This document shows, piece after piece, positions 1 to 31,925 of a stretch of DNA of 64,000 nucleotides. Origin of the DNA: Ephydatia muelleri (taxonomy: Eukaryota; Porifera; Demospongiae; Spongillida; Spongillidae). The stretch covers positions 9,342,909 through 9,406,908 of the forward strand of contig JABACO010000003.1 of assembly GCA_013339895.1 (NCBI GenBank), written 5' to 3'. Made by a program: the position numbers and the translations under genes. The notes below the pieces were generated by a model, which was not told where the DNA came from, searched no databases, and saw only the letters and a list, made by a program, of their open reading frames with translations. The first letter of the stretch is position 1. Every line of letters starts with the position of its first letter.

Positions 1-620
1 AGCTCTATGGCTGTAATTACTATTGATAAAATGTCGACCTTGGTCACAAATATCTCAGTCATCTGTCATGCCCTTATCGGGAATCTGTAGGCCAACAAGT
101 ATAAGAGTTAATATCATCTGAATGGCACCATCAGTAGCAACGAATTGCCAGATTTCTTGCTTTGCAAGTTGACAAGAGTAATTTCTTGGATCTAACAGGT
201 ATTAATATTTCATGTAATTTTTTCAAAGAATGATATAGCTATAGCTTCAAAGTGTTATGCCTCTGTAATAATATGTCTGATTCGCAACGTATAACAACTA
301 AAGTAAGCTCAATCATCTAGCGTTCAGAAAAAAAAGTGGTACTTTGTCAATCATAATTCCGTCAATAATGTATATGAAAATCATGCGTATATTAGAAACG
401 TGTCCCAAGTGCATATTATTTAAATTACTAAAACATAACTTATGTAAATGCGTTTTTATATTCTAAAGCTGAAATACAAGAAGTGATGTAGGTACATTAT
501 CAAAATGAAATGAATTTCTCTTAATTTTATTTTTTCATGGAAATATACTCAATAGAAGGCATTATCAATAGCGTCCTTAATTAAGGACTGTGAGTTGGAG
601 GGTAAACATTAAATTGAACG
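1..620. repeat. Segmental duplicate, left copy
   Basis: This stretch matches 21855-22380 in the same orientation over its whole length, with small indels. Shared landmarks include a ctcagtcat word, a run reading agagttaatatcatct, gtctgattcgcaa, caatcatctag and atggaaatatact. Both copies lie in introns of the minus-strand ankyrin gene. The match shows an internal duplication about 21.8 kb apart. No coding potential was seen in it. Confidence 0.75.
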
Positions 621-1174
621 TTTCGTATTGTCAATCATCTGTTTAGCCTGAGTGAATATGGCATCACAACATGGGTGATGATTTAGTGTTTTATGTTAGA
701 AACAGTGATGGATACATATGTCCCGTCAATAAATTGTAAGCCGTTGAACACAGTGAGTGAGAGAATTGCATTGCAGTGAAATGTTATTTTAAATCCACGT
801 TGACCTTGTTTTATGTATGATTGAAGAAATGATGCTGGATAGTGTGGTTGTTATTATTATGCTTTAATGGTTTTGTAAATGATGTGTGCACCTAATTATA
901 TTCAAACTAATCAGGGAAGTTGCATTATTCATATGTTATGATTTATCACATACATTTAAATGTATGTGATGTACATGTAATTTATGGTAAATGTTGCAGG
1001 TGCTAAAAAATTAATACCTTGTCTTTTACATCCAATTGTATTTTTTTTGCGTCTAGCAGATATGACAAACAACTTATTAGACCATGCTTTGCTGCAATAT
1101 GTAATGGAGTTTGATTATCCTGGATAGAGGAAAATGAAGTACATTGAGCAAGATGTAGCTAAATACCAACTAAC

Positions 1175-23236
<22,062 letters not shown>

Positions 23237-23699
23237 CTGCATAAATAAGGAAAAGAGACAAGTGATATAAAATCACTGCCATATGTTCTCATTATACATG
23301 TAATAATACAGAGGACCTTCCTTAACGATCTACATCAGTGATATTGTTTAGGAAGTAAAAATATGCCAACCTGCACCAAATTTATTTCATGTTCCTAACG
23401 CAATTTCAATATTTTGGCTAGAAAAGTTGTCACCTAATAGAAAAAAGAGATTTAACTAATGAGCTAACTACCTCCAAAAGAGAGACGATAACAAATCATC
23501 ATGCAGAAGAGAACAGTGAAGGCTAATTCCCGAGCGTGCTATCGAGTTTGCAATTAAAATGAAGAGTTGCGTCACAAGCTGTCTCCAAACAGAAGAAATA
23601 CATGCATTTGAAAAAAACATATGTTTGAAGGTCTGTACGTTTTTGCTGTCAAGAAACGTATTTATCCATTCAAGTTTATTGTGGAGGGCTTGGCAAATG

Positions 23700-24235
23700 G
23701 GCAATATTGCATTCCTCCTAACCTGTATAGTAAATATGGGTATGTCATTTTACATAAGACTGGTTGATTGTTTGCCACATGCATAACTGGTGTATGCAAG
23801 TGTACTGTACAGGATCGTGAGTGTGATTGTCTTATTTCTGCCACGCCCACTCAGCTAAGATTGCAATGATTTCCCTCACACAACTTTCAGCTCACACATA
23901 TAGTACATGAACTCACACTTGTACACACGCTTGCATTATTGCATACATGTCCCTGTACACAATCGTATGGCGTATATTCATATGCACAATGCAGATTTTA
24001 GTAGCAAATTACGTAAGCTTTATTGCACGGCTAGATGATGATGCGAGGCGCCGTTTTGAGTGCTGCCACCCCGCGACGCCGTTCCCAGACTCATTACGTA
24101 ATCATTATCGCATAATGTATAACGCCATTATGCGATAATGATTACGTAATGAGTCTGGGTACGAGACTACGACGCGGGAGGCACAAGATTACTGCAACCA
24201 TTCACTCGGATCAAGGATTATTAACATTACATGGA
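23700..24235. mobile_element. Rearranged relative of the 1500-4024 foldback
   Basis: 23840-23970 matches the inverse of 3060-3250 (shared gattgca/gatgatttc, cacgcttgcatt and tacac words). 23765-23815 matches 3050-3105 in the direct sense (gtgcaagtgtactgt). 24045-24210 matches 3360-3410 with a hairpin inserted. It is a truncated, rearranged copy ending at the retrotransposon boundary. Confidence 0.6.
24084..24159. repeat. Perfect 34-bp hairpin (miniature element)
   Basis: Left arm 24084-24117 and right arm 24126-24159 are exact reverse complements around the loop tataacgc. A weaker ccgcgacg / cgacgcgg pair lies outside. The insertion point corresponds to continuous sequence at about 3380 in the related foldback, so it looks like an inserted miniature element and not a transcription terminator. 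Confidence 0.85.
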
Positions 24236-24390
24236 ATATACGTTTCTGTCGTTTGTACGGAGTTAAATTAGACAGAAACTAAGCTTCCTCCCAATGTGAT
24301 TGGTCAGATAGCACGTGGTGGCCACGTGGGGGGGAGGGTGGAAGGGGCGTAACAATTCAGTCTAAGCGTTTGTGCACACTGAGAACTTTC
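24236..24390 (+). repeat. Split direct repeat A1
   Basis: It matches A2 (28734-28894) almost throughout, from atatacgtttctgtcgttt to ctgagaactttc. A2 has a short extra segment in the G-rich middle. Confidence 0.93.
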
Positions 24391-24396
24391 TGTACT

Positions 24397-26604
24397 ATGG
24401 ATCAACGAAATGGTACTCCAGCGGGCTCGTCAGGCGCCAGCACATCGGGCACGGACGTCGTCTCGCGTATACTTCTTGGGTTGCAGACCATGCAGAACGA
24501 ATTGAAAAGTGTTAGGCAGGGCCAGGACGAGACGGCGCGGATGGTGCGGGAGAGCCAAATCGAGTCCGCACGAATCAGCGCAAAGGGGAAGAAGCCGGCG
24601 TACACCTTCAAGAAGAAGGGAAACGAAATCCAGTCCGCCTTCATCGACAAGGTGACGGAACAGGTGGCTTCGGCAACAGCGCGGATGGAGAGAGTGAAGG
24701 CAGCGGACGAGAGCGGGGCAGCCCATCTGGCTAGAGCGAAGGAAGATCTTGAAGAAGGTATCAAACTTCTTGCCCGCAGGCAGAAAATGATTAAATTCGC
24801 CGATCGGTCGGACTCCGGATGGGCAGTCGTAGAGGAGTACGAGGACGATGCACTGGAGTCGAACTCGGAAGACGAGCGAAAGATGGAGAAGGCCGAGAGG
24901 GCGGCTGAGAAGAAAGTGGCAAAGAAAAGGAAGTTGAAGGAAAGTAAGACGAGGGAGGAGGCTGCCAAGAAGGGTGGGTTGCGGCCTAGTACGGAGCCAC
25001 TGATGGCTTTTGCACCGGTGAAACCCCCCATGGCTCCTAAACCGATGGCGCCGAAACCCTCTGGAGGTGGCTTCCACTGTGGGGAGCTGGGGCATTTCCG
25101 TAGGGAGTGCCCTAAGGCATTGGCCAGTGTGCCGTATCCTTTGCCCAATGTTAGTGAGGAACTCATGGCTGGTGAGAGCATATGTGAGAGGGGTAAGAAT
25201 GTGAAGCACAGTGGTGGGGAATGTACGAAGGAATTAACACCTGATATTGTTGCTGGTGAAGGTGAGGGAGGGCATGGCAGGTATTGGGAGGTGCAAGAGG
25301 GTGATGCGGGTACATTTTCTGTGAGGGGAAGATTGGGCAATTGTGTACAGTATTGGGAACAGGTGCTGCATGCACCTCCATGGGTGTTAGATACAGTTAG
25401 AAATGGGTATATACTCCCCTTTTATTCGTTGCCTACACCATATTCTCGGCCTAATCAGCGTACAGCGCTGCTAGAGAGGGAATTTGTTAATGGGGCAGTG
25501 AGTGAGTTACAAAAAGGAGGATATATCGAGGAGGCAAAAGAGCCACCTGTAGTGTGTAGCCCATTATCTGTAGTCATGAATGGGGTGGGCAAGAAGCGTC
25601 TGGTGGTGAATCTGAGACATGTTAACGGATTCCTCTGGAAACAAAAGTTCAAGTACGAAGATATACGTGTGGCAATGGCGATGTTTGAGAAAGGTGAGTG
25701 GATGTTTTCATTTGATCTTAAGTCGGGATCACACCATGTTGATGTGGCCCAGCAGCATCGTAAGTACCTTGGATTTGAATGGGGCGGGGTTACTTACACG
25801 TTTGTGGTGTTACCATTTGGCTTATCATCTGCTCCATATGTCTTCACTAAGATCATGCGTCCTTTAGTCCGCTTATGGCGAAGTAAAGGAATTAAAGCAA
25901 TTGTGTATCTGGATGATGGTATTGTTTCCTCTCAGAATGAGAGCAGTGCAAAAGCATCTAGTGCATGGGTCAGGGATACCCTGGATAGGGCAGGTTGGGT
26001 TTGCAATGAGGCCAAGTCAGTATGGGTGCCGACTCACGAGCTTGTTTGGCTAGGGTTCAACTTGAACTTGAGTAAAGGGAGTATTTCTGTCCCAGAAGGA
26101 AAAGTTAGGGCATTGCAGCACAGCCTTAAGGTGGCAGTTGACACATCTAGCCTGTTAGCTAAGACGGTTGCTAGCCTGATAGGCAGAATCATATCCCTGA
26201 GTCTAGCATTGGGCCCAGTAGCCAGGATCAGGACGCGGGCATTGTATGCCCTGTTAGAATCTAGACAAGCTTGGTGTGACGTTTTACTCGTCACACAAGA
26301 TGCAGGGGAAGAATTGAGGTTTTGGGTTGAGTGTTTTGATCAGTTTAATTCACAACCAATATGGCATAGCCCAGCAGCAGTGAGATGTGTTTACTCTGAT
26401 GCTAGTGACACTGGGTATGGTGGGTACACGGTAGAACATGGTATGCATGTTGCGCAGGGTAATTGGTTACCTGACGAAGCTGTGCAGAGCTCTACGTGGA
26501 GGGAGTTAGTGGCAGTGGGGAGGGTACTAGAAGCCGTGGCACACAAGCTGAGCAATTTGAGGGTGCGTTGGTTCACAGATAATCAAAATGTGGTGCGCAT
26601 TTAG
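24397..26604 (+). CDS. Gag, reverse transcriptase and RNase H polyprotein, cut by a stop
   Basis: The first ATG of the frame is at 24397, just after repeat A1. Residues about 1-230 are a charged, coiled-coil-like gag with a Lys-rich stretch. A zinc-knuckle-like HCGELGHFRREC lies near residue 230, but the first Cys is replaced by Gly. Reverse transcriptase spans about residues 340-560: the first catalytic Asp is in FSFDLKSG, and the catalytic pair is in VYLDDG near 25906. RNase H follows with VYSDASDTGYGGY, then Glu in WRELVAVG and Asp in WFTDNQ. A TAG at 26602 ends the ORF inside RNase H. The same frame continues to about 26746 with PEWIPREKNELADYVSR, so the stop is a point lesion. It makes element cDNA when intact. 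Confidence 0.9.
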   Translation: MDQRNGTPAGSSGASTSGTDVVSRILLGLQTMQNELKSVRQGQDETARMVRESQIESARISAKGKKPAYTFKKKGNEIQSAFIDKVTEQVASATARMERVKAADESGAAHLARAKEDLEEGIKLLARRQKMIKFADRSDSGWAVVEEYEDDALESNSEDERKMEKAERAAEKKVAKKRKLKESKTREEAAKKGGLRPSTEPLMAFAPVKPPMAPKPMAPKPSGGGFHCGELGHFRRECPKALASVPYPLPNVSEELMAGESICERGKNVKHSGGECTKELTPDIVAGEGEGGHGRYWEVQEGDAGTFSVRGRLGNCVQYWEQVLHAPPWVLDTVRNGYILPFYSLPTPYSRPNQRTALLEREFVNGAVSELQKGGYIEEAKEPPVVCSPLSVVMNGVGKKRLVVNLRHVNGFLWKQKFKYEDIRVAMAMFEKGEWMFSFDLKSGSHHVDVAQQHRKYLGFEWGGVTYTFVVLPFGLSSAPYVFTKIMRPLVRLWRSKGIKAIVYLDDGIVSSQNESSAKASSAWVRDTLDRAGWVCNEAKSVWVPTHELVWLGFNLNLSKGSISVPEGKVRALQHSLKVAVDTSSLLAKTVASLIGRIISLSLALGPVARIRTRALYALLESRQAWCDVLLVTQDAGEELRFWVECFDQFNSQPIWHSPAAVRCVYSDASDTGYGGYTVEHGMHVAQGNWLPDEAVQSSTWRELVAVGRVLEAVAHKLSNLRVRWFTDNQNVVRI

Positions 26605-27232
26605 CAAGTGGGTAGTGCTAAGTCACACATACAATTAGAGGCTTTAAAAGTGTTTAAAGCTTGTATCCAGTACAACATTCGGCTAGAGCCAGAATGGATA
26701 CCCAGGGAAAAGAATGAACTTGCCGACTATGTCAGTCGTAGACTATGATGATTGGCAGCTAGACCCTGCGGTGTTTGCAATGTTGAATGCACTATGGGGA
26801 CCATATTCTGTGGACAGATTTGCATCATCATATAACACACAACTTGTGCGGTTCAACTCACGTTTTGCATCTTCCGGAACGGAGGCAGTGGATGCATTTA
26901 CAGTAGACTGGCATGGGGAGAATAACTGGTGGTGTCCACCCCCTAGCCTTGTACCAAGGGTTATAAGGCATATGGAAACATGTACAGCCCATGGGACACT
27001 AGTAGTTCCGTGTTGGGAATCAGCCCCCTTCTGGCCGTTACTGTGGCCAGAAGGTGAAGGTCGGGCACCTTTTATTGTGGACATACGGTCAGTGCCACTG
27101 TCGGAGTGGTTGGTCAGACCTGGTAGATCAGGTGGTCAGTTGTTTAAAGGGAAGTTTCCCAATACTGCTATGTTGGCAGTGTGTATAGATTTTGGGGGCG
27201 GTAGTGCGAGGTATGCGGACCTCAACGGTTAG
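26605..27232 (+). pseudogene. RNase H end and conserved DIRS-type tail domain
   Basis: The region up to 26746 completes RNase H in the upstream frame. A one-base shift near 26737 moves reading to the next frame, which runs open to 27232. It contains DYDDWQLDPAVFAML, YSVDRFASSYNTQL, VDAFTVDW and CPPPSLVPRVI. This Asp-Arg-Phe-Ala-Ser and Pro-Pro domain is found after RNase H in DIRS-superfamily elements. A separate methyltransferase domain, present in some DIRS and PAT elements, was not recognised. Confidence 0.8.
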
Positions 27233-27263
27233 CGCCCAATGTGTTATGGGTAGCACTGTGTGC

Positions 27264-27502
27264 ATGCCTGGATGGCTATGACTGTGTGAGCCTGGATTGC
27301 TATGTCGATCGCCGAGAATGACTGTGTGAGCCTGGATGGCTATGTTGATTGCTGAGATTGACTGTGGGAGCCTGGATGGCTATGTCGATCGCTGAGATCG
27401 ACTGTGGGAGCAGCCTGGATGGCTATGTCGATCACCGAGATGGACTGTATGAGCCTGAATGGCTATGTCGATCGCTGAGATCGACTGTGTGAGCCTGGAT
27501 GG
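27264..27502 (+). repeat. 40-bp tandem repeat between the two ORFs
   Basis: About six imperfect units containing gcctggatggctatgtcgat and a gactgtgtgag segment fill the gap between the polyprotein and recombinase genes. Each unit has the short palindrome cgatcg. No equivalent is expected in the coding design of these elements. Confidence 0.85.
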
Positions 27503-28599
27503 TTGGATCACCAGCATCGGATGCTGGCAGGCCAACCTGGGCTTTGTAGGAATGGTGCACTTCTAATCTATCGTTTCCAATTGTTCTTCAACACAGGTGT
27601 GTTCTCAGCAGGAGCTTGGCCATTGCTGGGCAACCTAGAGGACCCTGAGCTGAGGAGATTGGCACAATCCCTCCCAGCAACAGTGCTGAGAAGCAGGGCA
27701 GATAGCACCACCAAAAAGTACCTCGGAGCATTTCAGAGATGAAAGACGTGGGCAGAAGCCCAGCAAGGAGTGCCAAGTTTTCCAGTACACGAGCTTCACC
27801 TGGTGCTGTACATGCAGCACCTCAGTGAGTCCACAGAGAGTAAAGCTGCAGTAGAGGAGGCAGTGAATGCGCTATCATGGTTGCATGGGTTAGCAGGGCT
27901 CCAGCCATTCAGTGGGTCACCCTTAGTTAAGGCTACCTTAGAAGGGTTACGGCGTATATTGGCCAAGCCTAAGGTTCGGAAGGAACCAGTGATGGCTGAT
28001 ATGTTGAAGGCCATGGTGGAGGCTGCTGGGCCAGCTCCATCCCTGACAGAGGTCAGGTTGTTGGCAGTATGTTTGGTAGCATATGCTGGGTTCATGCGGT
28101 GTGATGAGCTGCTGAAGCTCAGAGGCTCTGATGTAACCTTTAATGCCGAGGGCATGGTGGTTAAGATTGAGTCTACTAAGACAGATCAATACAGGGAAGG
28201 AGCATCCCTAGTTATTGCACGCACCGGGCAGGTAACATGCCCAGTTGCCATGATGGAATGCTACTGTCGCATGGGCGAAGTAGACCACACATCCCAGGCA
28301 AAGCTATTTCGTGGGATAGTGAGCACTAAGAGTGGGGAGCATCTGCGCAAGAATGGTGGCCTCAGTTACACCAGATTGAGGGAGCTTTTATTAGAAAAGT
28401 GGCACAGTTGGGTTTTGACCCAGCGTTATTTGGCATGCATAGTTTGCGGGCAGGGGGTGCTACAGCGGCAGCCAATGCCGGTGTGGAAAATAGACTTTTC
28501 AAGAGGCATGGCCGTCGGAAGTCTGAATCAGCCAAGGATGGTTACGTAAAAGACTCTCTAGAGCGCCGTTTGAAAGTGTCTAAAGGTCTGGGTATTTAA
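27503..28599 (+). pseudogene. Tyrosine recombinase, one stop and one frameshift
   Basis: The N-terminal core-binding part (27503-27742) ends at a TGA where the family has Trp before KTWAEAQQG. Reading then continues open to about 28397. The catalytic domain shows the first Arg in GFMRCDELLKLRG, the Lys region STKTDQYREG, then, after a one-base deletion in an A run near 28395, the HSLRAGGA box and AKDGYVKDS with the nucleophilic Tyr. All catalytic positions are therefore present despite the breaks. The enzyme would insert the circular DNA form of the element. Confidence 0.87.
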
Positions 28600-28620
28600 C
28601 TAGGGCCCGTTCTTCGTGTC

Positions 28621-28733
28621 TCTATGTGGTTGTGATTGTTTGCAGGCGTGCACAACGACGCTAAACCAATTCAGTGTCATGGAAGGGGGAGGTGAGGGTG
28701 GCAGGCATGCTGTGGACAATGGATGGGAGGGAG
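28621..28733 (+). repeat. Split direct repeat B1
   Basis: It matches B2 (29243-29355) at the same length of 113 bp with few differences (shared gtgcacaacgacgctaaacc). It directly abuts A2. Confidence 0.93.
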
Positions 28734-28894
28734 ATATACGTTTCTGTCGTTTGTACGGAGTAAAATTAGACAGAAACTAAGCTCCCTCCCAATGCGATTG
28801 GTCAGACAGCATGTGGTGGCCATGTGGGGGGTATATGTAGGGTGGAAGGGGCGTAACAATTCAGTCTAAGCGTTTGTGCACACTGAGAACTTTC
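28734..28894 (+). repeat. Split direct repeat A2
   Basis: The right copy of A1. The junction with B1 is where the ends would be joined in a circular intermediate. Confidence 0.93.
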
Positions 28895-29242
28895 CCCAGG
28901 AGGATTGTATGTTTCACATAATGCAGGCAAGAAGCAGGAAAAGAGGTTCCTTAGCCAGAGAGCAGATCATGAAGTCTTTTCACTGGAGGAAGGTGGCGGC
29001 GGAACGTTGTGTTTGTTGTTTGTGAGCGGTTATTTTTTGGTTATTTTCCTACTGTGTGGATTTTTCCCACTGGGTTTTTCCCACAGAGGTTTTTTCCATG
29101 CAGGTGTGTGGGCCCACCCTGCTAAATTAATTATGTGTTTGGCCCCCGCTCTGTGTGTTCGTGTGTGTTGTTGGTGGAAAGTTCATGGATGTGGTTGGAA
29201 TGTGTTGAGGTGGAAGTTGTATGTGTTGGTGGCTGTATGTGG

Positions 29243-29355
29243 TCTATGTGGTTGTGGTTGTTTGCAGGTGTGCACAACGACGCTAAACCAATTCAGTGTC
29301 ATGGGAGGGGGAGGTGAGGGTGGCAGGCGTGCTGTGGACAATGGATGGAAGGGAG
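29243..29355 (+). repeat. Split direct repeat B2, right end of the element
   Basis: The copy of B1. The segment 28895-29242 between A2 and B2 is T- and G-rich and holds no recognised gene. Confidence 0.92.
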
Positions 29356-29445
29356 CCCGCATTGAACGCACGTATAAAATTGTCACCATGCTCGTTTCGC
29401 CTCGTACCCCGACCAAGACGCAAAACTAAGCCTTCTTTAGAGGGC

Positions 29446-29555
29446 TGTACAAGATTTAAAACTTTTGACCCGCTTTAAAGCCGGTCGACCCAATGTACAG
29501 CCGGTTGACCCGCTTCCAAGCCGGTCGACCGGCTTTAAAACCGATCAATTAATTT
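29446..29555. repeat. Left terminal inverted repeat and subterminal palindromes
   Basis: About four gaccgg/ccggtc-type motifs alternate with ctttaaa words. Several are self-complementary, such as gccggtcgaccggc. Confidence 0.75.
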
Positions 29556-29599
29556 TATCACACACATGGCGTTTTAGAAATTCTGCTTGTGAGTGTTTC

Positions 29600-29950
29600 G
29601 TTGGTTCTTTTTGGCCTTTGGCTATGAAATGGAAATGTACGCTTGAGAGAAGGAATTTGGCATCTTTCTTTCCGAGAAGTTTTCCTCCACTAATAGGGAA
29701 ACCAGTGGCGTCTTTTTCAAAGACTTTGGAGACTAGATTAATTAAAGCCGCCATAAAAGACCCATCGTCAGTTGACAAGAACTTGCGCTTTATCGTAAAG
29801 AAACGTTGCTTCCAGATTTTGAACATCCCTAGTCTAGGAGCTTGCGATGTTCTTGTCGTTCCAGCAAAACAGCAGATAGTAATGTTGGTGGTAGGCGACT
29901 GTCGATGCGTGTATTCGCATGCATTTCATTGCACAATATAAGTTGTGGTA
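29600..29950 (+). pseudogene. N-terminal exon remnant of the integrase gene
   Basis: The frame includes FSKTLETRLIKAAIKDPSS and VDKNLRFIVKKRCFQILN, matching in layout the N-terminal DNA-binding region of KRBA2-like integrases, but no known motif is decisive. The assignment rests mostly on position inside the element. Confidence 0.4.
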
Positions 29951-30039
29951 TTTAAACATGCATTCAAGGCACATATACAACTGCTAGCCTAGGACACTGA
30001 CAAATCTGTCATTTATAGGGTTTGGAGGACAATACAGCT

Positions 30040-31243
30040 CTAGACAAGAACAGGAGAGTAGCACATGTAGAAGAATTTTATGAAATCATTCGTGAGGCTC
30101 CACGAAAAGGACCTGTTGCATGCTGGGTACAAGAAGACATTTGAAAAGGTATGGTGTCATGTCGTCCACGTATCAGTTACTGTATATGTATTGCTTGTGC
30201 TCAGTTGCAGAGTTTGTATCATGGTATTCCAAGAAGTGTGGTAGAACAATTTGTTTCTCTGTGCCCATCTTGTCAGCTTCGGAAACCTCAATTATCAACT
30301 GCTCCTCTGAAGCCAATTATTGCAAATGGATTTATCTGCAGATCGCAATCACAAATAATTTTTTGCCTTATATATGTACATGTAGGGGTGACTGTGGCTG
30401 GTTGTAACTTGTTTTGCTTCGTACCAATCTCATAAATAGTCTTTTTTTTGTTGTGTCACTGTTACAGTACTCACAGTCATGTTTGTTTCTCAACTAGTTG
30501 GATATACAGCAGCCCATGTGACAAACAGCCAGGCAGTTGTCAATTAAAATAACTGCTTGCATTCATTCTGTAGATTGATCTCATTGATATGAGGCACCTT
30601 CCTCATGGGAATAAGAAGTGAATACTTCATTGTGTGGACCCTGGTCTAAGTTCAATTTAGTGTATGCTTTGGAAGCTAAGAGCACTAGGAATGTTGCAGA
30701 TGTTCTGAATACGCACATCTTCCCTTATTTTGGTGTTCCTCGCATTCTACATTCGGACAATGGCAGAGAATTTGTGAATGGGGTGATATCAGACTTGCAA
30801 AAGCTTTGGCACTCTAATATTCAGTTAGTTAGCGGCCGTCCTAGACACCCTCAAAGCCAAGGACTAGTTAAAAGGGCACATCAAACCCTGCACAAAAAGA
30901 TGGCTGCTGAAATTAGTGCTAGTGGGTTGAAGACACCACCTTGGAGTGAGTGGCTACCTCAGATAGTTTGTAAGTTGGTTTAGTTAATATCTATTGATTT
31001 AACAACAGTGTTTTTTTTTTTTTGGCTTAGATGCAATGAACACTAAAGTGCATGATATTACAGGAGCATCTCCGTATGAACTGGTATTTTGTCAAAGAGC
31101 CCGAACTGTCATCTTTCCAACACAGCAAAGTGCAATTGTGTTAGAGGAAGACTTGGCAGATGAAGTAATTCATTTGGGCATTTCATCTGAAGTAGAACAA
31201 GCAATAATCATGTGCACATCGCAGCAAATATCTCCAACAGAAT
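30040..31243 (+). pseudogene. Integrase-type transposase, spliced and broken
   Basis: A zinc-binding block reads HVEEFYEIIREAPRKGP, then SVVEQFVSLCPSCQLRKP with the CxxC pair. The core follows: IDLIDMRHLPHG with the first Asp near 30573, ILHSDNGREFVNG with the second Asp, and SQGLVKRAHQTLHKK, where the third catalytic position is Lys (AAA at 30870-30872) instead of Glu. A TGA replaces the expected Trp after the first block at about 30618. An intron at 30970-31030 (gtaagt to cttag) joins the core to YAMNTKVHDITGASPYEL. The enzyme would cut and join DNA; this copy cannot. Confidence 0.8.
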
Positions 31244-31589
31244 AGGATACAATAAAAGGTGCTGAGGACACCCAGTGCTCAAAGAGCTCTACACAACAAA
31301 TATCAGAGAATGTAGTCAATGGAGCCTAGGACACCCTGCATGCTGATTTTTGTGTGACAGAAAGTCAAACCATTCAAAGTGAGCTACTTCAAAAGAATGA
31401 CGAATCTGATGGAATTGAAGAGCAGATCCAATGGGAATCTTGTACCTGTATAGATTTGTTATTTAATTGGTTAACCGGGGTGGCGGCTTACTTGCATAGG
31501 TATTGTTGGTACAGTTAATATCACTCCCTGAGCCAATTTGCATTGCATTATTTGTATCAGATATATGAACATAAACAAACAAATGTACT

Positions 31590-31759
31590 GAATCGGGTCG
31601 ACCCGCTTTAAAGCGGGTCAGTTTTGCATGTGGATTGTAAATCCGGTTGACCGGTTTTAAAGCCAGTTGACCGGTTTGAAAGCCGGTCAACCGGCTTGAA
31701 AGCGTTTAAAGTGAGCGACCGGCTCTAAAGCGGGTCGGGCTCTAAAGCGGGCTGTAACA
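31590..31759. repeat. Right terminal inverted repeat and subterminal palindromes
   Basis: Seven or more gaccgg, gtcgacc and ctttaaa motifs; the outer part is the inverted match of the left end. Confidence 0.75.
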
Positions 31760-31925
31760 TATATATGATTGTGCATGTATCGTGTGATATACATGTACAT
31801 TAGATGTTACAATTGTAGATAAGGATTTTGGAAGAGGATATGAGTCACAAGCGCAGCAAGATGCAACTTCTCAATCCTTAGAACCTGCCAATTGCGATGT
31901 AAAACATTAACTTAGCACTTCGAAT

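Larger units (their letters stand above)
24236..29355 (+). mobile_element. PAT/DIRS-like tyrosine-recombinase retrotransposon with split direct repeats
   Basis: The order is A1 (24236-24390), gag/reverse transcriptase/RNase H, a conserved post-RNase-H domain, tyrosine recombinase, B1 (28621-28733), A2 (28734-28894), spacer, B2 (29243-29355). The A1 ... B1-A2 ... B2 layout is the split-direct-repeat structure known from PAT and Ngaro elements. These integrate by tyrosine recombination from a circular intermediate and normally make no target duplication. The coding frame has one stop in RNase H, a one-base shift after it, one stop and one shift in the recombinase, so this copy is recently inactivated. 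Confidence 0.9.
29446..31759 (+). mobile_element. Ginger/KRBA2-like integrase DNA transposon
   Basis: Both ends carry arrays of ccggtcgaccggctttaaa-like words. The left end (from tgtacaag at 29446) and the inverted right end (from tgttacag at 31759) share gacccgctttaaagccggtcg almost exactly. Ends starting TGT with an integrase-type transposase inside fit Ginger-like cut-and-paste elements. No clear target duplication was found. The enclosed gene is broken. Confidence 0.7.

Noticed and set aside
24402-25340. Long minus-strand ORFs opposite the retroelement gag
   Set aside because: They are antisense shadows of the Gly/Ala/Lys-rich gag region; no domain or homologous pattern.
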